A stretch of DNA of 7,926 nucleotides from CAZECE01 sp964510525 (GTDB lineage: Bacteria; Pseudomonadota; Gammaproteobacteria; Pseudomonadales; JANQJO01): contig CAZECE010000062.1 of assembly GCA_964510525.1 (NCBI GenBank), positions 1 through 7,926 on the forward strand, in the 5' to 3' direction. The notes beneath the pieces were generated by a model. It had not been told where the DNA came from. It did not search any database and saw only the letters and a list, made by a program, of their open reading frames with translations. The translations under genes and the position numbers were made by a program. This document shows positions 1 through 5,604 of the stretch, one piece after another. Each line of letters starts with the position of its first letter. Within the stretch, counting starts at the first letter, position 1.

Positions 1-1
1 T

Positions 2-679
2 GCTAGCGGTTATGGTATGACAAGCGAGCCAATGCGCCGTTCTGCATCCAAGAGCGCGTCATCCAAAAAAGTATTATCCAAGAAAAAAGCAATCAAGAAG
101 GCCGCGTCAAATCAGCGAGAAAACAGTAACCCACTTGAGGCTTATAAAGCGGAGTTAGGGGTTGATGCGGCGTTAGAATTTCCAGGAGAGCCCGGTGAGT
201 TGCGCGTCTGGATTGGCAGTGAATCTGCTGACGCGCAGTTTTCCGAGGACATGGTGACGGATCAGGCTGTATTAGGAGTGACAGGGGAGACGGCTAAAGT
301 CACGCCCTATGCACCAGCGTTTGACGTCCTGCCGGTTGAAAGTCAATGCATTAAAGTGCACCCCAGCGGTTCCGAAGTGCGTTTTAGTTTGAGCCCTAAG
401 AAATCGGGCGAATTTAAAGTTGGTGCGGATGTCAGCTTATACAGCTCTGCGGATTGCAGTGGTGCCCCCATTCCAAAGAGCGTGGCATCCTTAGCGGTCA
501 ATGTGGAGGTCAATACGGGCGCTTATGTGATGATGAGAGCGGCCGAGCTTTGGGCCGTTTTTTGGGAAAAAACATTGGAGTTTTGGGGCGCTTTTTTAGT
601 GATGTTTTTTGGGTTAATCCTATTTCTAATCCGAGGGCGATTTGCGGCCTGGTTTGGTTTTCCTTCCAGCCAGTCATAA
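2..679 (+). CDS. Hypothetical protein with C-terminal membrane helix, probably 5'-truncated by the window edge
   Basis: I do not recognise the family. The frame is open back to the window edge, and the first ATG (17) has no convincing ribosome binding site, so this is probably the C-terminal part of a longer protein; a start at 17 (220 residues) remains possible. Numbered from that ATG, residues 6–30 are a Ser/Lys/Arg-rich low-complexity stretch that looks like a linker. Residues about 60–168 have the alternating pattern of a beta-sandwich, with landmarks LRVWIG (62–67), KVTPYAPAF (94–102), HPSGSEVRFSL (115–125) and DCSGAPIPK (146–154). Cys111 and Cys147 could pair. Residues about 188–206 form one hydrophobic membrane helix followed by a short Arg-containing tail. 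The next gene downstream, 100 bp away on the same strand, encodes an alpha/beta-hydrolase, so co-function is plausible but inferred. The missing N-terminal part may carry the defining domain. Confidence 0.72.
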   Translation, partial: ASGYGMTSEPMRRSASKSASSKKVLSKKKAIKKAASNQRENSNPLEAYKAELGVDAALEFPGEPGELRVWIGSESADAQFSEDMVTDQAVLGVTGETAKVTPYAPAFDVLPVESQCIKVHPSGSEVRFSLSPKKSGEFKVGADVSLYSSADCSGAPIPKSVASLAVNVEVNTGAYVMMRAAELWAVFWEKTLEFWGAFLVMFFGLILFLIRGRFAAWFGFPSSQS

Positions 680-766
680 CCCATCTAGAAAAAGTGTGAT
701 TTTTTCACTGTTTATCGTTAGAGGCTTCGCTTAGCGTCTAGTCTGTAATGCAGTTCAGCTGTTCAC

Positions 767-773
767 AAGGAGG
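767..773 (+). promoter_or_regulatory. Strong Shine-Dalgarno that decides the hydrolase start
   Basis: AAGGAGG is a near-perfect ribosome binding site. It lies 6 bases before the ATG at 780 but only 3 before the in-frame GTG at 777, so ATG 780 is the preferred start. Confidence 0.85.
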
Positions 774-779
774 TGTGTG

Positions 780-1787
780 ATGTTATTTATGGTGACTAAC
801 CGACGAATTATTGATGGCCAATACAGTGACGAGGAGCGTCCTGCGTATAAGTACGAGTATTTATACGACTACGATGCTAAGCCAGCGGATCAAGATGGTT
901 TTATAAAAAAAGGCCAAAAAGGTTTTGAAACCGCTTTGTTGCAAGAGTTGGTTCGGTTACGCGATGAAGAAGGGGTTTCAACACCAAAGGTGGGCCTTTT
1001 TGTGCACGGTTATAACACTACTTTCCAGGAAAGCATTGATCAGATCGTTGACTTGGAAAAAAGCCTGAAAGCAGAGATTGGTTATGCGCCGGTGATCGTG
1101 GGTTTTTCCTGGCCGTCGTCAGGTAAAGTCGCCAATTACTTATCGGATAGAGAAGAGGTGCGCGATACGGTGCCGGCTTTTACCCGATTTTTGTTGGATA
1201 TTAATAATTTATTAACGAATAACGAGCGCGAGTGTTTTTCTACCACCTATTGCATTACTCACTCGATGGGTAATTATTTGCTGCGCAAAGGCATGGAATA
1301 TTTATCCGATGCGCTGGGTTCTCCAATGGGGCGGATGATGTTTGCCGAAACCTTGATGATTGCGCCTGATTTAGCTTCGTCGGATATGGAGCTAGGCGGA
1401 AAGGGCCAATACATCATGCAGTTTTCGCGTCGGGTGCATGTGTATTATTCAAAGTTCGATCGAGCTTTGAAAGCGTCCAGTACCAAACGTTTTGGCGGTA
1501 ACCGTTTGGGTCGTCATGGTGCCAATGATTACGCCAATTTGCCGCGGAATTTGATTTGTGTTGATGTGAAAAATTTTGCCAACAGCACGTCGCTTGAAGG
1601 GTTGAAAGATCGTCGAGGAGGGGATGTCTCCGTCCACAGTGCCTGCCGGTATCATCCAAGTATTTTACAAGACATGATTCAAGTCATGGCCAGCCACGAT
1701 CGACAGCAAATTCCTGGACGAGAGCCAATTCCTTATGAAGAAGGCTTGCATGATTTTGGCAATCATTTTCAGTTGGTGGATGCCTAA
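780..1787 (+). CDS. DUF900-type alpha/beta-hydrolase (putative esterase/lipase)
   Basis: A 335-residue serine hydrolase of the DUF900 (alpha/beta-hydrolase of unknown function) family; the natural substrate is unknown. Visible landmarks, numbered from ATG 780: the beta-strand and oxyanion-loop motif LFVHGYN (73–79), the second core motif GFSWPSSG (108–115), the nucleophile elbow THSMGN with Ser162, the acid-strand motif YYSKFDRAL with probable catalytic Asp227, and the histidine segment VHSACRYHPSILQDM with probable catalytic His286. The triad and fold order look complete, and the length fits the family. No signal peptide or membrane helix is seen, so a cytosolic location is likely. An excellent AAGGAGG ribosome binding site at 767–773 supports the ATG at 780 rather than GTG 777. 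It follows the membrane-helix gene by 100 bp with no strong terminator between, so the two may share a transcript. Family assignment is firm; biological role is unknown. Confidence 0.92.
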   Translation: MLFMVTNRRIIDGQYSDEERPAYKYEYLYDYDAKPADQDGFIKKGQKGFETALLQELVRLRDEEGVSTPKVGLFVHGYNTTFQESIDQIVDLEKSLKAEIGYAPVIVGFSWPSSGKVANYLSDREEVRDTVPAFTRFLLDINNLLTNNERECFSTTYCITHSMGNYLLRKGMEYLSDALGSPMGRMMFAETLMIAPDLASSDMELGGKGQYIMQFSRRVHVYYSKFDRALKASSTKRFGGNRLGRHGANDYANLPRNLICVDVKNFANSTSLEGLKDRRGGDVSVHSACRYHPSILQDMIQVMASHDRQQIPGREPIPYEEGLHDFGNHFQLVDA

Positions 1788-1837
1788 TTTCAAAAAACGC
1801 CCACTTTCTTGAGGAGACTTCCCATAAAACGTCTATG

Positions 1838-1949
1838 CGTCATACCCGGCTTGACCGGGTATCCAGGGGGAGGTGCTCGTTTGTTGGGTTATGCGAAGGC
1901 CTAGCTCTGTGCCGCTAACCCTGGACCCCAAATTAAATTTGGGGTGACG
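1838..1949. repeat. 112-bp composite palindromic element (two hairpins in nested inverted arms)
   Basis: The element is bounded by CGTCA (1838–1842) and TGACG (1945–1949), which are complementary. Inside are hairpin 1, TACCCGG/CCGGGTA (1843–1849/1855–1861, loop of 5), and hairpin 2, CCCCAAAT/ATTTGGGG (1926–1933/1937–1944, loop of 3). A second pair of long-range arms is TCCAGGG (1862–1868) with CCCTGGA (1919–1925). An alternative inner pairing is GGGTTA (1886–1891) with TAACCC (1916–1921). The architecture and the CGTCA…CCGGGTATCCAGG wording resemble dispersed palindromic repeats seen in many proteobacterial genomes, including Rickettsia-like ones. It contains no transposase and lies between two convergent genes, where it may also help transcription stop from either side. 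Family membership is inferred from one copy. Confidence 0.8.
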
Positions 1950-1973
1950 TTCTTATAGAAGTTTTGGGCTGAT

Positions 1974-3170
1974 TTAAAAAAAGTCCATCGTTGCCAAACA
2001 GTGTGACGCTTGTTGTACCACAATGTAGCGCTCCTTTGAGGTGGCATCAGATGCTGTAGAAGGTGTTTCGTCAGAAGTCTGCTTTTGATCCACTTTGATT
2101 GGATAATGGCGTGTTTTACAGGGCGCATGCACAATTTGAATGGCCGATGCCTGTGTCAGCGTGTTTAGAAAATACCTTAAATGCGGGCTGGGGGAGTCAT
2201 CCGACAGCTTGACCTCAACCAAGCAGGCTTGGTGGCTTTCATCTGCAACATAAAAATCGACCTCTTTGCCATTGCGGTTGCGAAGATAATGCAGCTGCCA
2301 AGTCTTACCAAAACAGTCTTGCCGAAACTGGATCTCTTTTAACAGTGCGCAGGCAACCAGATTTTCAAACTGAGTGCCTGCATCCCCTTTGACCAAACCC
2401 TGGTCGTAAAAATAAATTTTTGGTGATTGTAAGATACTGCGGGCGATGTTTTTGTGAAAAGGCGTCACTTTAAAAATGACGAATAGATCTTCGAGAATGT
2501 TTAACCAGCGTTGAACGGTTTGGGTGCTGACTTGCAAGTCTATTGCTAAGGAGCGCGCTGAAATGGGGCTGGCGACTCGCTCTCGAAGCAACTCAATCAG
2601 GGTTTCTATTTTAGTCAGCTCTCGAACCGACTCGAGAGAGATTAAATCCTGTCTTAAAATAATATCCAGGTGCGTGCGTCGCCAGCGCTGGTAATAATCG
2701 GCATCACCCGCTAGGAATGGCTCTGGAAACCCTCCGGTTTGCATCAGTTGAGTTAAAGCCTCTTCCGCTTTCAGCCCATTAGCCACACACTCTTTGAGGT
2801 CTAAAGGATGCAACCGAAAGGGAAAGTAACGACCGGCCAGAGAGTCGCCTACTTTCTTAAAAGTATCGAGACGGGCGCTGCCTGTCACCATGATCGGAGG
2901 GGTGAGCCCTTCGCCATCATAAATACCTTTAAGCCACCGTTTCCATTCAGGCATCTTATGAAGCTCATCCAGAATCAATAAAGGTTGGCTGCGATCCCAG
3001 CTTTTATTCGCAATGGCCTGACGGTCTTCCGCAATGTCGTAATTGAGGTACTCGTATTGGGAGTTGATGGATTTAGACAGGGTCGTTTTGCCTGATTGGC
3101 GGGGGCCGGATAACAGGATGATTTTTTTAGGCAAATCCTTTTCGATAAAAGGGGTAAGATAGCGCTTCAT
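1974..3170 (-). CDS. AAA+ ATPase with DUF4143 C-terminal domain
   Basis: A 398-residue protein of the widespread AAA_14/DUF4143 ATPase family, whose cellular role is mostly unknown; some relatives are discussed as DNA-linked or toxin/antitoxin-like. Visible parts: Walker A GPRQSGKT (22–29), Walker B LLILDE (64–69), a sensor-1-like MVTGSARLD (94–102), an Arg-rich segment YYQRWRRTHLD (159–169), a winged-helix-like stretch (about 200–235, VSTQTVQRWLNILEDLF), and a PD-(D/E)XK-like core at GKEVDFYV (Asp305) and VEVKLS (Glu319, Lys321). Residues about 360–381 form an unusual Thr/Ser/Asp-rich insertion before the final beta segment and the end. The ATG at 3170 has no Shine-Dalgarno just upstream, and its 5' side is filled by a double palindrome with a promoter-like sequence (see 3172–3237). 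The upstream membrane-protein gene is on the same strand 64 bp away. ATPase assignment is firm; nuclease activity is unproven. Confidence 0.95.
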   Translation of the reverse strand: MKRYLTPFIEKDLPKKIILLSGPRQSGKTTLSKSINSQYEYLNYDIAEDRQAIANKSWDRSQPLLILDELHKMPEWKRWLKGIYDGEGLTPPIMVTGSARLDTFKKVGDSLAGRYFPFRLHPLDLKECVANGLKAEEALTQLMQTGGFPEPFLAGDADYYQRWRRTHLDIILRQDLISLESVRELTKIETLIELLRERVASPISARSLAIDLQVSTQTVQRWLNILEDLFVIFKVTPFHKNIARSILQSPKIYFYDQGLVKGDAGTQFENLVACALLKEIQFRQDCFGKTWQLHYLRNRNGKEVDFYVADESHQACLVEVKLSDDSPSPHLRYFLNTLTQASAIQIVHAPCKTRHYPIKVDQKQTSDETPSTASDATSKERYIVVQQASHCLATMDFF

Positions 3171-3171
3171 T

Positions 3172-3237
3172 TAGACAAATGTAATGCCTATCTAACAAAA
3201 GTCAAGACAAATGTTAGATGGAGGTGATATTTGTCTA
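3172..3237. promoter_or_regulatory. Double inverted repeat at the ATPase gene start, candidate operator
   Basis: Outer arms TAGACAAAT (3172–3180) and ATTTGTCTA (3229–3237) are perfectly complementary over 9 bp. Inner arms ATCTAACA (3190–3197) and TGTTAGAT (3212–3219) are complementary over 8 bp with a 14-base loop. The ten-base word AGACAAATGT also occurs twice in direct orientation (3173–3182 and 3205–3214), so AGACAAAT is present three times in 66 bp. It fills nearly the whole gap between the stop of the membrane-protein gene (whose TAG lies in the right arm) and the ATPase ATG. This is the layout expected of an operator for autoregulation; the binding protein is unknown. Confidence 0.7.
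3179..3205 (-). promoter_or_regulatory. Candidate promoter of the ATPase gene, possibly giving a leaderless mRNA
   Basis: Read on the minus strand, TTGACT (3205–3200) is a 5/6 match to the -35 box, and TTACAT (3184–3179) is a weak 3/6 match to the -10 box with a 15-base spacer. Only 8 bases separate TTACAT from the ATG, so transcription would begin at or near the start codon, which fits the absence of a Shine-Dalgarno. The boxes lie within the palindromic arms. Confidence 0.4.
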
Positions 3238-3948
3238 TTTAAACCACCGGTTCAGTCCGTATAACCCGAGTAGCCATAGAACGCTGGTGAGAATGATCAA
3301 AGCGGACGCAATATAGCCAAACAGCGTGGGGGCCAGCATCAGGGTGGTCATTAAAGATTCTTCATAATAAAAGAACCAGGGATGGTTAGGTGGAAACAGC
3401 CAAATGTGTAATTGGTAAAACACGTGTGTGGGGCCAAATATAGCTAATATGAGCCCTACTATGACCAGTAGCCCAACAAAACCAAGCAGAATTTGAAGTG
3501 GCTTGGGAAAGAGTGATTGTTGGTATTTAAGGCCACCTATTAGTAATAAACTGAAAGCACCCAATAGCATGCCAGCCCACTGAAAAACGGTGACCAGGTT
3601 GGCGACGTCTTTGAGGTGCACAATCTCGGGTGGGCGCAGCAGGGTGTCATGAAAAACTTGCCCGTTTTGGGTGTAATGGTACGTTAGGCTTTCAAGTCCT
3701 GCGCCGGATTGATGAATGGCGGTGTTAATGGCGCTGAATAGCCGGTAGTGCTCTTCGGCAGTGGTTAATTCAAAGCCTTGCTTGTAGAGGTTTTTAGGGC
3801 CATAGGTTTGAATAAAGCTGGTGATGTCTAGCCAGGAATGCCAGAGTGGGTAACCGAAATCGATGACACTCAATGCACACCACGCCAACCAACTGCAGCC
3901 AGCAAATAGGCTGCAGAGGGCAAGGGTCCAGAGCGCTCGATGAAGCAA
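3235..3948 (-). CDS. DUF1461-like integral membrane protein
   Basis: A 237-residue polytopic protein that resembles the DUF1461 (TIGR01906) integral membrane family, whose function is unknown. Four hydrophobic helices are apparent, at about residues 5–28, 120–141, 152–172 and 207–231. The loop between helices 1 and 2 (about 30–118) is long and probably extracytoplasmic, ending in HLKDVANLV (111–119), which matches the family's H-x-x-D-V region. A second landmark is the segment FGPTHVFYQLHIWLF (171–185) followed by NHPWFFYY, corresponding to the family's F-H-x-x-F/W-x-F region. The preferred start is TTG at 3948; no ATG is available upstream before a stop at 3972, and no good ribosome binding site is visible, so the start is uncertain. 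It follows bcp by 47 bp on the same strand and probably shares its transcript. Confidence 0.8.
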   Translation of the reverse strand: MLHRALWTLALCSLFAGCSWLAWCALSVIDFGYPLWHSWLDITSFIQTYGPKNLYKQGFELTTAEEHYRLFSAINTAIHQSGAGLESLTYHYTQNGQVFHDTLLRPPEIVHLKDVANLVTVFQWAGMLLGAFSLLLIGGLKYQQSLFPKPLQILLGFVGLLVIVGLILAIFGPTHVFYQLHIWLFPPNHPWFFYYEESLMTTLMLAPTLFGYIASALIILTSVLWLLGLYGLNRWFK

Positions 3949-3960
3949 GGTGTGTTTTTC

Positions 3961-4017
3961 TGTCAGAGGCTAGGTTTTTTGTCAGGGCGCTTGTTTTATG
4001 TCAGCGCTTTGGCGGCG
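3961..4017. repeat. Weak 19-bp periodic repeat (TGTCAG)
   Basis: TGTCAG occurs at 3961, 3980 and 3999, exactly 19 bases apart each time. Units one and two also share a T-rich end (GTTTT), but the rest is poorly conserved. The third unit begins inside the final codons of bcp. This may be a degenerate tandem duplication or chance. Confidence 0.3.
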
Positions 4018-4484
4018 GCCAGTACGGCTTCGACATGACCTTGGACTTTCACTTTTCGCCATTCATTCACTAAGGTACCTTTGGCATCAATCAGGAAGGT
4101 GCTGCGCTCGATGCCGCGCACTTGGCGTCCGTACATGTTTTTCATCTTAATCACATTAAATAAATTACACAGACTTTCGTCTGGGTCGGCGATCAGCTCA
4201 AAAGGAAAGGTAAATTTGCTTTTGAATTTTTCGTGAGAGCTTAAACTGTCTCTCGAGACACCAAAAATACAGGTCTGTAAAGCTTTGAAATCGTTATAAT
4301 ATTTGGTGAAATCCTGACCTTCTAAGGTGCAGCCTGGGGTATTATCTTTGGGGTAAAAAAACAAGACTACGGGGTAGCCCGCACAGGCAGACAGCTGCAC
4401 ATTTTTATTTGACGTGGCGGTTGCGGTGAAATCGGGAACGACATCTCCCACAGTCAGTGTATTTGAATCAAGCAAATTTTCCAT
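3996..4484 (-). CDS. bcp: Peroxiredoxin Bcp/PrxQ family
   Basis: A thiol peroxidase that reduces H2O2 and organic hydroperoxides in the cytosol using thioredoxin-type or other thiol donors. With the ATG at 4484 it is 162 residues, the usual family length. The thioredoxin-like core carries FFYPKDNTPGCTLEGQDF with the peroxidatic Cys52 in the TPGC motif, and the conserved Arg127 of the RSTFLID strand. The position five residues after the peroxidatic Cys, where E. coli Bcp has its resolving Cys, is Gln57 here, so this looks like a 1-Cys form or one resolved by another thiol (other cysteines: 34, 72 and 106). An upstream in-frame GTG (4493) exists, but the ribosome binding site AGGAAGG (4499–4493) overlaps it and sits 8 bases before ATG 4484, which decides the start. 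It is transcribed away from dapA with its own promoter and is followed by the DUF1461-like gene. Confidence 0.97.
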   Translation of the reverse strand: MENLLDSNTLTVGDVVPDFTATATSNKNVQLSACAGYPVVLFFYPKDNTPGCTLEGQDFTKYYNDFKALQTCIFGVSRDSLSSHEKFKSKFTFPFELIADPDESLCNLFNVIKMKNMYGRQVRGIERSTFLIDAKGTLVNEWRKVKVQGHVEAVLAAAKALT

Positions 4485-4522
4485 GAAGAGCACCTTCCTA
4501 TAGAATGCGGCTAAAGATCGAC

Positions 4523-4551
4523 AATCTACCCAGTTCAGGGCGGTGAGTCAA
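4523..4551 (-). promoter_or_regulatory. Promoter of bcp
   Basis: On the minus strand TTGACT (4551–4546) matches the -35 consensus at 5 of 6 positions, and TAGATT (4528–4523) matches the -10 at 4 of 6, with an ideal 17-base spacer. It is 38 bases upstream of the bcp ATG and would give a short leader containing the AGGAAGG ribosome binding site. This is the clearest sigma-70-type promoter in the window. Confidence 0.65.
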
Positions 4552-4574
4552 AAGTAACAACGCCGGCAAATGTT

Positions 4575-4587
4575 GGTCATTTTGACC
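4575..4587. promoter_or_regulatory. Small inverted repeat upstream of dapA
   Basis: GGTCA (4575–4579) and TGACC (4583–4587) form a 5-bp inverted repeat with a 3-base centre, 17 bases before the dapA ATG. It could be a short hairpin in the leader or a half-site operator. No clear -35/-10 pair for dapA was found in the 111-bp divergent gap, and its ribosome binding site is only the purine-rich AGAGAG at 4593–4598. Confidence 0.3.
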
Positions 4588-4604
4588 GTTATAGAGAGAA
4601 AAAA

Positions 4605-5591
4605 ATGAGTAATTCCCCGATCATGGGTCGTACTGTTTCAGGCCGCCCAGTCTCAGGCAGTGCATTCTTAGACAGTGCGGTCTCAGGAAGTATTGTGGCT
4701 CTGGTCACACCGCTGACCATTGACAACGCGATTGATTGGCCCGCCCTAGAAAAGTTAATTGATTGGCATATCAAAGAAGGCACCAATGCGCTGGTTGCCG
4801 TTGGCACCACAGGAGAGTCGGCGACCTTAAGTATGGCCGAGCATCAAGAGGTGATCCAGCAAGTGGTGCGTTGGGTGAATGGGCGAATTCCTGTGATTGG
4901 GGGAACCGGCGCCAACAGCACGCAAGAGGCCATAGAATTGACGCAACAAGCAGAGCAAGTCGGTGTTGATGCCTGTTTGTTAGTGACGCCTTATTACAAC
5001 AAGCCCACTCAAGAAGGCTTGTTTCAGCACTATCAAGAGGTAGCAAAGGCGTCATCCGTGCCATTGCTGTTATACAATGTGCCCGGTCGTACGGCCGTGG
5101 ACATTCAATTAGAGACGGTTTTACGATTAGCTGAGCTGGATTCGATTGTTGGTATTAAAGATGCGACGGGCGATGTTGCGCGTGGGATTGAGCTTTTGGC
5201 GGCCGTGCCGCAAGGCTTTGCGGTGTATTCTGGCGATGACTTTACGGCGCCTGAGTTGATGTTCCATGGGGCAATGGGCAACATTTCAGTCACAGCGAAT
5301 GTGTTACCGCGTGTGATGAGCCATTTGTGTCAGTTGTGTCGGGAGTCAGAAGGGCATGACCAAGCGCGTGCGTTACAAAAGCTACTCATGCCATTGCATG
5401 AGGTGATGTTTGTTGAATCCAATCCGATTCCGGTGAAATGGGCGTTGAAAGTAATGGGGCACATTGAAGCGGGTATTCGATTGCCGTTAACGACGTTATC
5501 GGATTCTTTAAGGCCAAGTTTGGAAAACGTGCTACAGCAAACTCAGCGCCTTACTCAAGAGTGGATGGCGGCGGGTGACGTGGTTGTATGA
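4605..5591 (+). CDS. dapA: 4-hydroxy-tetrahydrodipicolinate synthase
   Basis: Condenses pyruvate with aspartate semialdehyde in the cytosol, the first committed step toward diaminopimelate (peptidoglycan) and lysine. The (beta/alpha)8 barrel carries all expected residues: Schiff-base Lys185 in GIKDATGD, Thr68 in VGTTGES, Tyr131 in TPYYNKP, Tyr157 in LLLYNVPGRT and Arg162. Each equals the E. coli residue (Lys161, Thr44, Tyr107, Tyr133, Arg138) plus exactly 24. The lysine-feedback pocket is largely kept (Ser72, His80, Asn104, Glu108, Tyr130), though the position of E. coli His53 is Met77. The odd part is the N-terminus: about 24 extra residues precede the usual GSIVALVTP start, with V-S-G three times (residues 11, 16 and 26). 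No better start lies closer to the core; the ATG at 4623 lacks a ribosome binding site. It is the first gene of a dapA–bamC–purC run and is divergent from bcp. Confidence 0.98.
   Translation: MSNSPIMGRTVSGRPVSGSAFLDSAVSGSIVALVTPLTIDNAIDWPALEKLIDWHIKEGTNALVAVGTTGESATLSMAEHQEVIQQVVRWVNGRIPVIGGTGANSTQEAIELTQQAEQVGVDACLLVTPYYNKPTQEGLFQHYQEVAKASSVPLLLYNVPGRTAVDIQLETVLRLAELDSIVGIKDATGDVARGIELLAAVPQGFAVYSGDDFTAPELMFHGAMGNISVTANVLPRVMSHLCQLCRESEGHDQARALQKLLMPLHEVMFVESNPIPVKWALKVMGHIEAGIRLPLTTLSDSLRPSLENVLQQTQRLTQEWMAAGDVVV
4635..4687 (+). repeat. Short in-frame repeats encoding V-S-G in the dapA extension
   Basis: GTTTCAGG (4635–4642), GTCTCAGG (4650–4657) and GTCTCAGG (4680–4687) are spaced 15 and 30 bases apart, so all are in the same codon phase and each encodes Val-Ser-Gly. 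They make up much of the extra N-terminal segment of DapA and suggest it grew by duplication of a 15-base unit. Confidence 0.55.
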
Positions 5592-5604
5592 TATGAATGG
5601 TCAC

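Noticed and set aside
454..699. Plus-strand frame of 81 codons inside the first gene
   Set aside because: A shadow in the +1 frame of the beta-domain gene, with no ribosome binding site and unusual composition.
690..716. Terminator after the first gene (AGTG…CACT with T-run)
   Set aside because: The stem is only 4 bp (or an A/T-only 6 bp alternative), too weak to call. The T-run lies in the loop rather than after the stem.
1414..1659. Minus-strand frames under the hydrolase gene
   Set aside because: They lie wholly opposite the conserved C-terminal half of the hydrolase, which carries its catalytic Asp and His. No independent coding evidence.
1838..1949. Insertion sequence or transposon end
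   Set aside because: There are inverted arms but no transposase gene, no target-site duplication that I could see, and the element is only 112 bp, so a palindromic repeat is the better reading.
1901..2134. Minus-strand open frame of 77 codons ending in VTPNLIWGPGLAAQS
   Set aside because: It overlaps the ATPase 3' end in another frame, and its tail is just a translation of the palindromic element. No ribosome binding site or family resemblance.
4771..5293. Minus-strand frames under dapA
   Set aside because: They lie opposite the conserved dapA core, whose strong codon constraint explains the open frames.
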